A stretch of 64,000 nucleotides of DNA from Phyllobacterium calauticae. Its GTDB lineage: Bacteria; Pseudomonadota; Alphaproteobacteria; Rhizobiales; Rhizobiaceae. Made by a program: the position numbers and the translations under genes. This document shows positions 59,119-64,000 of the stretch, piece by piece. The number at the start of each line of letters is the position of its first letter. The first letter of the stretch is position 1. The notes under the pieces are model-generated. The model ran no database searches. It was not told where the DNA came from and saw nothing but the letters and a program-made list of their open reading frames with translations. The stretch spans positions 1 through 64,000 of the forward strand of contig NZ_JAGENB010000004.1 in the NCBI RefSeq assembly GCF_019991125.1, in the 5' to 3' direction.

Positions 59119-59889
59119 ATGGATGATGCTAGCAAGCCCGCAAGCATGCGGCCCGCGGCTATCTGGCGACTGGGTATCTTCGCCCTTGCGGCTGTTTTGG
59201 GTATCGTTCTGCTGTGCGGCCTTGGCATCTGGCAACTGGAGCGGCGCGTCTGGAAACTGGACCTGATCGAGCGTGTTGAACACCGGGTCAGCGCACCGGC
59301 GAGCCCTGCACCGGGACCAGACGCATGGCCTGCGATAGGCGATCAGGACACCTATCGTCATATCAGTGTAAGAGGGCATTTTCTGCTCAACAGTGATACG
59401 CTTGTCAAAGCTGTCACCGAACGTGGCAGTGGTTACTGGGTTATGAGTCCCTTTCGAGCCAATGATGGCTTTCTCGTCCTGATCAATCGCGGATTTGTGC
59501 CGGAAGGCTTGGCGGAGAGCGCTTGGCGGGATAGCAATGCTCAAGCCAACAATATGGAGTTGACCGGCCTTTTGCGCGTGACAGAACCTCGGGGTGGCTT
59601 TCTCAGGCGCAATGATCCTGGTTCCGAGCGCTGGTTTTCTCGAGATGTCGCAGCAATCGCTTCGGCAAAATCCTTGGGTGACATCGCGCCATATTTCATT
59701 GATGCCGACGCAAATCCCAAATCACGGCAACCGCCAATCGGAGGATTGACGGTCATCCGTTTTGCCAACAATCATCTGGTTTATGCCATAACATGGTTTG
59801 CACTAGCGCTCATGTTGGCCGCGGCTTTGATTTATGTTGGACGGTATGAATGGCAAACCCGCAAAACCATGCGATTGAATCAGGCCTGA
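59119..59889 (+). CDS. SURF1 family oxidase assembly protein
   Basis: 256 residues with one membrane helix at each end: 'LGIFALAAVLGIVLLCGLGI' directly followed by the family motif 'WQLERRVWKLDLI', and 'WFALALMLAAALIYVGRYEW' at the C-terminus. The central domain contains 'GYWVMSPFRANDGFLVLINR'. SURF1 proteins help insert heme into heme-copper oxidases; here it follows cyoD by 25 bases. ATG at 59119 has GGGGA upstream. Confidence 0.9.
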   Translation: MDDASKPASMRPAAIWRLGIFALAAVLGIVLLCGLGIWQLERRVWKLDLIERVEHRVSAPASPAPGPDAWPAIGDQDTYRHISVRGHFLLNSDTLVKAVTERGSGYWVMSPFRANDGFLVLINRGFVPEGLAESAWRDSNAQANNMELTGLLRVTEPRGGFLRRNDPGSERWFSRDVAAIASAKSLGDIAPYFIDADANPKSRQPPIGGLTVIRFANNHLVYAITWFALALMLAAALIYVGRYEWQTRKTMRLNQA

Positions 59890-59890
59890 T

Positions 59891-61261
59891 ATGCTGAACC
59901 CAGAGGCGAACCGAGTGGATTCGAACCAAATCCGCCAAACTGAAGACGGCCTGAGCACCGGGCGCCGACCGGCAGCGCCTCCGGCTGACTACACCGCCAA
60001 CTGGAAGAACATGAACCTGCTGGTCCAGCTGCGCTGGATCGCCGTCATCGGGCAGGTCGTGACCATCGCCGTTGTGCATGAATGGCTCAATCTTGAGTTG
60101 CCATTGCTGCCGATGTTCCTGGTTCTGGCGGGTTTGATCGGGCTGAATCTCGCCAGTATCGTCTGGCTCCGCAATGACCAGATCACCACGCCGGCTTCCC
60201 TGTTCATTGTCCTTGTCTTCGACGTGGCGGCGCTCACGGCGCAGCTCTATTTGAGCGGGGGCGCAACCAATCCGTTTATCTTTCTGTATCTGCTGCAGGT
60301 CACACTCAGCGCCGTCTTGCTTGATGCACGCTTGACCTCGGCAATCGTCGCCATTGCCGGCATAAGTTTTGCCGGCCTGACGGTGTTCTACGAGCCAATC
60401 ATTCTGCCCGGTCAGGGCCCAGACGAACTTTTCCGCCTTCACATCATCGGCATGCTCATCTGTTTCGTGCTCGACGCCGCCCTGCTCGTTGTCTTCGTTG
60501 CCCGCATCAACCGCAACCTGCGTGAGCGCGACGCCAATCTTGCCGCCCTGAAACAGCATGCGGCGGAAGAAGACCATATCGTCCGCATGGGCCTGCTTGC
60601 CTCCGGCGCGGCACACGAGCTGGGCACGCCTCTTTCTTCCCTGTCGGTCATTCTCGGAGATTGGCGACGGGTTCCGGCTCTTGCCGCTGATCCCGATCTC
60701 GTTCAGGAGATCGATGAAATGCAGGCCGAAGTGCAGCGTTGCAAGGCCATCGTCACGGGCATTCTGCTGGCGGCAGGCGAGGCACGCGGCGAAGCGCCCA
60801 CGGTGACCACCGTCAATGCCTTCCTGGACGAACTGGTCGCCGAATGGCGGGCGGCGCGGTCCGCAACGACGCTTTCCTACGGAAATGCCTTCGGGCTCAA
60901 TCTCACGATTGTTTCCGACTCGGCGCTCAAGCAGGTCATCTTCAACGTTCTCGACAATGCGTTCGACGCATCGCCGGGATGGGTCGGATTTCTGGCGGAA
61001 CGCGAGGGTGATATGCTGGTGCTGCGTGTCAACGATGCCGGGCCGGGCTTCCAGCCGGATATACTGGCAAAGTTCGGCAAGCCCTACCAGTCAAGCAAGG
61101 GCCGTCTCGGCGGCGGTCTTGGACTGTTTCTGGTCGTCAACGCCGTGCGCAAGCTCGGCGGTGCCGTGCACGCCCGCAACCTGCCGCAGGGCGGCGCGTC
61201 CGTGACGCTGGAATTGCCGCTTGCCTCGCTGGCCATCGGAGTGCGCGAACATGACAAATGA
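59891..61261 (+). CDS. regB: Redox sensor histidine kinase, RegB/ActS type
   Basis: 456 residues. About six membrane helices with the quinone-sensing loop 'GGATNPF' (123-129) that defines RegB/PrrB proteins, then H-box 'ASGAAHELGTPLSSLS' with His242, the redox-active Cys284 in 'VQRCKAIV', and the ATPase boxes 'LDNAFDASP', 'NDAGPGF' and 'GRLGGGLGLFL'. It follows SURF1 by one base and overlaps the response regulator gene, so it is probably cotranscribed with the oxidase. Expected to sense ubiquinone redox state. Confidence 0.9.
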   Translation: MLNPEANRVDSNQIRQTEDGLSTGRRPAAPPADYTANWKNMNLLVQLRWIAVIGQVVTIAVVHEWLNLELPLLPMFLVLAGLIGLNLASIVWLRNDQITTPASLFIVLVFDVAALTAQLYLSGGATNPFIFLYLLQVTLSAVLLDARLTSAIVAIAGISFAGLTVFYEPIILPGQGPDELFRLHIIGMLICFVLDAALLVVFVARINRNLRERDANLAALKQHAAEEDHIVRMGLLASGAAHELGTPLSSLSVILGDWRRVPALAADPDLVQEIDEMQAEVQRCKAIVTGILLAAGEARGEAPTVTTVNAFLDELVAEWRAARSATTLSYGNAFGLNLTIVSDSALKQVIFNVLDNAFDASPGWVGFLAEREGDMLVLRVNDAGPGFQPDILAKFGKPYQSSKGRLGGGLGLFLVVNAVRKLGGAVHARNLPQGGASVTLELPLASLAIGVREHDK

Positions 61262-61784
61262 TCGGCTGCTGGTTATCGTCGAAGACGATACGGCGTTTGC
61301 CCGGACGCTGAAACGTTCGTTCGAACGACGCGAATACAATGTGGTGCTGGCAAGCGGACTGGAAGAACTCCGCGACATCCTGCAAACCCAGTCACCCCAG
61401 TACGCCATCGTCGATCTGAAACTTTCCGGCGCGTCAGGCCTCACCTGCGTCGAGGCGTTGCATGCCCATAATTCGGAGATGCTGATCGTTGTGCTGACGG
61501 GATTCGCCAGCATCGCCACCGCCGTGGAAGCGATCAAGCTTGGCGCCTGTCACTACCTCGCCAAGCCGTCCAATTCCGACGACATCGAAGCAGCTTTCAG
61601 CAAGGCCGCAGGCAATACGGAGATCGATCTGACGGCGCGCCCGACATCGATCAAGACGCTGGAATGGGAGCGTATCCACCAGATGCTGGTGGAAACAGAC
61701 TTCAACATTTCGGAAGCAGCCCGGCGCCTTGGCATGCACCGCCGCACCCTCGCCCGCAAACTGGAGAAACGCCGGGTGAATTGA
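61251..61784 (+). CDS. regA: Response regulator, RegA/ActR type
   Basis: 177 residues: receiver domain with acidic pocket 'VEDD' and phospho-acceptor Asp55 ('YAIVDLKLSG'), Lys in 'YLAKPS', then a Fis-like helix-turn-helix 'ISEAARRLGMHRRTLARKLE', nearly the RegA/ActR signature. The ATG at 61251 lies inside the kinase gene (11-base overlap). Partner of the upstream RegB; probable regulator of cyo genes in this cluster, perhaps with a genome paralogue elsewhere. Confidence 0.9.
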   Translation: MTNDRLLVIVEDDTAFARTLKRSFERREYNVVLASGLEELRDILQTQSPQYAIVDLKLSGASGLTCVEALHAHNSEMLIVVLTGFASIATAVEAIKLGACHYLAKPSNSDDIEAAFSKAAGNTEIDLTARPTSIKTLEWERIHQMLVETDFNISEAARRLGMHRRTLARKLEKRRVN

Positions 61785-61791
61785 CCCGGCG
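61770..61791. terminator. Hairpin overlapping the regA stop
   Basis: CGCCGGGT / ACCCGGCG with a 6-base loop, a perfect 8-bp stem, spans the regA stop codon between convergent genes. Only a modest pyrimidine stretch (CTGCTCTTC) follows on the plus strand. Confidence 0.5.
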
Positions 61792-61802
61792 CTGCTCTTC
61801 AC

Positions 61803-62663
61803 CTATCGGCCGGGCTGGTTGCGCAGCTTTTCCGCTTCCGCATAAAAGCGCTTTTCCCATTCCTTGTGATTGTCGAGCCCTTCCCGGATGAACGGGGTGA
61901 ACACAGCCAGGTTCATCAACATCCAGTTGACGACATTGGCTGGAAACCGTGTGGGTTTGACAAAATCGACAAAGAGAACGACGCGTGTCTTGTCCGTGTG
62001 ATTCCATGCCTCATGTTCGTAGGCATCGTCGAAAATCAGCGCCTTGCCTTCATGCCAATGGCAAATCTGGTCTTTGACGCGAATGGCCAGCCTGTCTGAC
62101 TGTTCGGGAACGATCATACCGACATGGAGACGCAGCACGCCATTATAGGGGCCGCGATGCGGCGGCAAATGCTTGCCGGGTTCGAAAATCGAGAACATTG
62201 CCGTCTTCAGATTGGGAATCTTCTGCACGGCCGCCCATGTCTTCGGACAGGCCTGAATGTTCTGTTCCGATTTCACCCCGAAGCCGATCAGGAAGAAAGT
62301 CTTCCAGTTCTTGTCGGTCGAGATGGTTTTGACGTCCGTGGAAATCTCCTGGAACGCCGGCAATTCACTCTGCCGGAGAAGGACACGATCAAGTTCGGTG
62401 CGGATTTCCGGCCAGGCCTTCTCGATCTCGCTTGACCAGGGAAAGGTTGCATTGTCGTAGACGGGAGGATTGCCGAATTTGGCATATTTGAGATTGAGCC
62501 CTTCGGCCCAGGAGACAATGCTCATGAAAAAACGCGTGACCCGGCTAGGGCGATCCATCGGTGCGATACCGGCCGTCGCGAAGGATTGATCCGCATTTCC
62601 AGTTTGCAGTTGTCCTGAATCTGTTTCTTTCAATGTTCTGTCAGTCACGATCATCCCAATCAT
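61803..62663 (-). CDS. Aspartyl/asparaginyl beta-hydroxylase family, LpxO-like
   Basis: 286 residues of the Fe(II)/2-oxoglutarate dioxygenase family that hydroxylates lipid A acyl chains (LpxO). Iron/2OG-site segments: 'LPPHRGPYNGVLRLHVGMIV' (about 166-185) and 'IFDDAYEHEAWNHTDKTRVV' (210-229). 'FFMSIVSWAEGLNLKYAKFG' near residue 50 is LpxO-like. There is a hydrophobic patch near the C-terminus ('VNWMLMNLAVFTPFI'). ATG codons at 62663 and 62654 are both possible. Confidence 0.82.
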   Translation of the reverse strand: MIGMIVTDRTLKETDSGQLQTGNADQSFATAGIAPMDRPSRVTRFFMSIVSWAEGLNLKYAKFGNPPVYDNATFPWSSEIEKAWPEIRTELDRVLLRQSELPAFQEISTDVKTISTDKNWKTFFLIGFGVKSEQNIQACPKTWAAVQKIPNLKTAMFSIFEPGKHLPPHRGPYNGVLRLHVGMIVPEQSDRLAIRVKDQICHWHEGKALIFDDAYEHEAWNHTDKTRVVLFVDFVKPTRFPANVVNWMLMNLAVFTPFIREGLDNHKEWEKRFYAEAEKLRNQPGR

Positions 62664-62830
62664 TCATTGGTCTTACCGAAAGTCCGCCCGCTATCGCCAT
62701 CGGAGCGCGGCCAGACATTCCCACCGGCCAGATTATACGATCCAGTCGGAGTTTCTAGGTGCTGCAGCAATAATTGAGAAGCCAACTCACCTTTTTCAAA
62801 GGCTTTTTTGGCCATTCCACAGGCACAATG

Positions 62831-62859
62831 GCGCGGATCACGCGATCGTGAATCCGCGC
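62831..62859. repeat. Strong GC hairpin downstream of the Ogt gene
   Basis: GCGCGGAT / ATCCGCGC plus CACG / CGTG with a single bulged A and a 4-base loop lies 27 bases after the Ogt-type gene stop. No T-tract follows, so it may be an mRNA 3' stem or a chromosome-wide small repeat. The 223-base gap (62664-62886) holds nothing else recognisable. Confidence 0.45.
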
Positions 62860-62886
62860 AATGGGGCCCTCTCCGGTAGCATTTGG

Positions 62887-63450
62887 CTAAAAGCCGAGGG
62901 TTTGCTGGGCCGGTTCAGGCGGGCCGACATGCACGCCTTCAAGTTCCAGCATGCGGATTTTGGAGGTTGAGCCGCCTGGCGCCGAGAAACCGCCAACCTT
63001 GCCGCCCGCCGCCAGCACCCGGTGGCAGGGGATGATCAGGGCGACCGGATTCTTCGCCATCGCCTGCCCCACGTCCCGTGCGGCTTCCGGACCGGCACCG
63101 AGCTCCTTGGCCAATCCGCCATAGGTAACCGTATGGCCCCATCCAACCCGCCGGACAGCATCATATATGCGTTTGAAGAACTCGTCCTGCCCATCAAGAT
63201 CCAGTTTGATATCGGAAAAGTCCGTTTCTTCACCTTTGAAATAGCGCTTTACCGCCGCAACCGCTTCGGAAATTGCCGGCGTGGGCGCTGCAGGTTCGGC
63301 GACTGGCAGGCGCCGGAGCAAGAGCCGCTCCGTTCCCTCTGCACTCCTTGTCGGAAGCTGGAATCGCGTAACACCTCGCATATTCCAGGCAATTCCGCAA
63401 AACCCGCCTTCGGTTTCAAAGATATGATAGCTGTGCACTGTCTGACCCAT
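62887..63450 (-). CDS. Methylated-DNA--protein-cysteine methyltransferase (Ogt-type)
   Basis: 187 residues. Active-site 'PCHRVLAAGGKVGGFSAPGG' with Cys142, and the helix-turn-helix-like 'VTYGGLAKELGAGPEAARDV' before it. It repairs O6-alkylguanine by irreversible transfer to itself. The ATG at 63450 has GGAGG seven bases upstream; the longer frame from 63471 does not. No AdaA-type N-terminal domain is present. Confidence 0.88.
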   Translation of the reverse strand: MGQTVHSYHIFETEGGFCGIAWNMRGVTRFQLPTRSAEGTERLLLRRLPVAEPAAPTPAISEAVAAVKRYFKGEETDFSDIKLDLDGQDEFFKRIYDAVRRVGWGHTVTYGGLAKELGAGPEAARDVGQAMAKNPVALIIPCHRVLAAGGKVGGFSAPGGSTSKIRMLELEGVHVGPPEPAQQTLGF

Positions 63451-63554
63451 GACATGGCCTCCGTCTTTCACATGTCATGAGCATCATGCCGGCGGTCCCG
63501 GAATTCAACCCGTTTCTTGCACCGGGAGAATGCTGCTGCCAGCCCATGACACAT

Positions 63555-64000
63555 TCAATGGGCTTGAGCGCCGCTTGCCTGGCCTTTCTTGGTCAGAAGC
63601 ACGAAGAATGCGGCAATGATCAGCATTGCACCCAGCACAACGAACGTGTCGCTGTAGCCCATGATCAGCGATTGCCTTTTGACCGTTTGGCCAAGCGCAA
63701 TGATCGCCTGTTCACGCGCCGCAACCGGGTCTGTCACGCCATGCGCCATGAAATAGGCCGTCGTCTGATCAAGCCTGCCCCGAACCGTTTCACTGAACAG
63801 ATTGACCGAATTGCCAATGGTGTTGGAATGGAACTGTTCCCGTTTGGTGACGATCGTGGCCAGCATCGCGGTGCCGAATGCACCGCCGAGATTCCGCAGC
63901 ATGTTGAAGACGCCGGACGCTGCGGCGGACTCATGGCGGGCAACACCAACCATCGCGATAGCCGTCAGCGGTGCCATCACCACGGCCTGCCCGACGGCGC
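63555..64000 (-). CDS. DHA2-family MFS efflux transporter (EmrB-like), C-terminal part
   Basis: The gene begins beyond the right edge; about 148 codons are visible. 'VGQAVVMAPLTAIAMVGVA' and 'AASGVFNMLRNLGGAFGTAM' are the conserved late-helix motifs of 14-helix EmrB/QacA exporters, and the end shows the long loop plus final helix 'FVVLGAMLIIAAFFVLLTKK'. Probable drug or organic compound export, normally with an EmrA-type adaptor that is not in view. Confidence 0.85.
   Translation of the reverse strand, partial: AVGQAVVMAPLTAIAMVGVARHESAAASGVFNMLRNLGGAFGTAMLATIVTKREQFHSNTIGNSVNLFSETVRGRLDQTTAYFMAHGVTDPVAAREQAIIALGQTVKRQSLIMGYSDTFVVLGAMLIIAAFFVLLTKKGQASGAQAH

Noticed and set aside
62790-62809. 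CCTTT-TTC-AAAGG hairpin followed by six T as a plus-strand terminator
   Set aside because: The stem has only five pairs and no plus-strand gene ends here.

Overview
The window looks like chromosomal DNA of a Hyphomicrobiales (Rhizobiales) alphaproteobacterium of the Agrobacterium/Brucella/Phyllobacterium type. The reasons are a chvE-gguA-gguB locus, several ATP-driven sugar importers packed with GntR/LacI/AraC regulators, a RegB/RegA (ActS/ActR) pair, an LpxO-type hydroxylase, and moderately high GC throughout except in one A+T-richer island. I cannot fix the genus from sequence alone.

Layout. (1) 421-7285: ChvE/GguAB sugar importer, with a divergent AraD1-family protein, an aldose dehydrogenase-like SDR and a GntR regulator; two TATAATA-type palindromes flank this divergent module. 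(2) 7468-15517: AraC regulator divergent from a binding protein-permease-permease-ATPase operon, which continues into an unusual Gfo/Idh/MocA + aldo/keto reductase fusion and a hydroxypyruvate-isomerase-like protein. (3) 15655-20554: a LacI regulator convergent with a polar amino acid ABC transporter operon that carries a glycosylasparaginase-type hydrolase; a perfect LacI-type palindrome lies at the head of the operon. (4) 20614-26355: ugpBAEC-like operon continuing into a TIM-barrel isomerase and a cupin. (5) 26550-34615: a second catabolic block with FAH-family hydrolase, UgpC-like ATPase, two permeases, Tat-dependent binding protein, GntR, DHDPS/KDG-aldolase family protein and PfkB kinase. 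(6) 34791-38728: tex and an MFS exporter.

(7) 39037-46423: a 7.4 kb genomic island in tRNA-Gln(CTG), bounded by a 47-bp direct repeat of the tRNA 3' half. It has one apparently intact integrase, one decayed integrase at the opposite end, an IS66-like transposase remnant, pieces of phage endolysin and tail genes, a cut-off methyltransferase and a pair of overlapping genes for polytopic membrane proteins. (8) 46544-53392: surface polysaccharide genes: phosphohexomutase, rfbACBD for dTDP-L-rhamnose, and two divergent GT2 glycosyltransferases. (9) 53399-61784: MHS-type MFS transporter, then cyoABCD, SURF1 and a RegB/RegA redox pair in one tight run. (10) 61803-64000: LpxO-like hydroxylase, Ogt-type DNA repair protein and the C-terminal part of a DHA2 efflux transporter that runs off the right edge.

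As a whole the window is a scavenging region: five solute importers, each coupled to its own small catabolic set and regulator, followed by an envelope and respiration region. The least ordinary features are the LacI-controlled transporter plus glycosylasparaginase operon (inferred uptake of glycosylated amino acids), the MocA-AKR fusion enzyme, and the recombinant tRNA island. No CRISPR array, rRNA or convincing riboswitch was seen.
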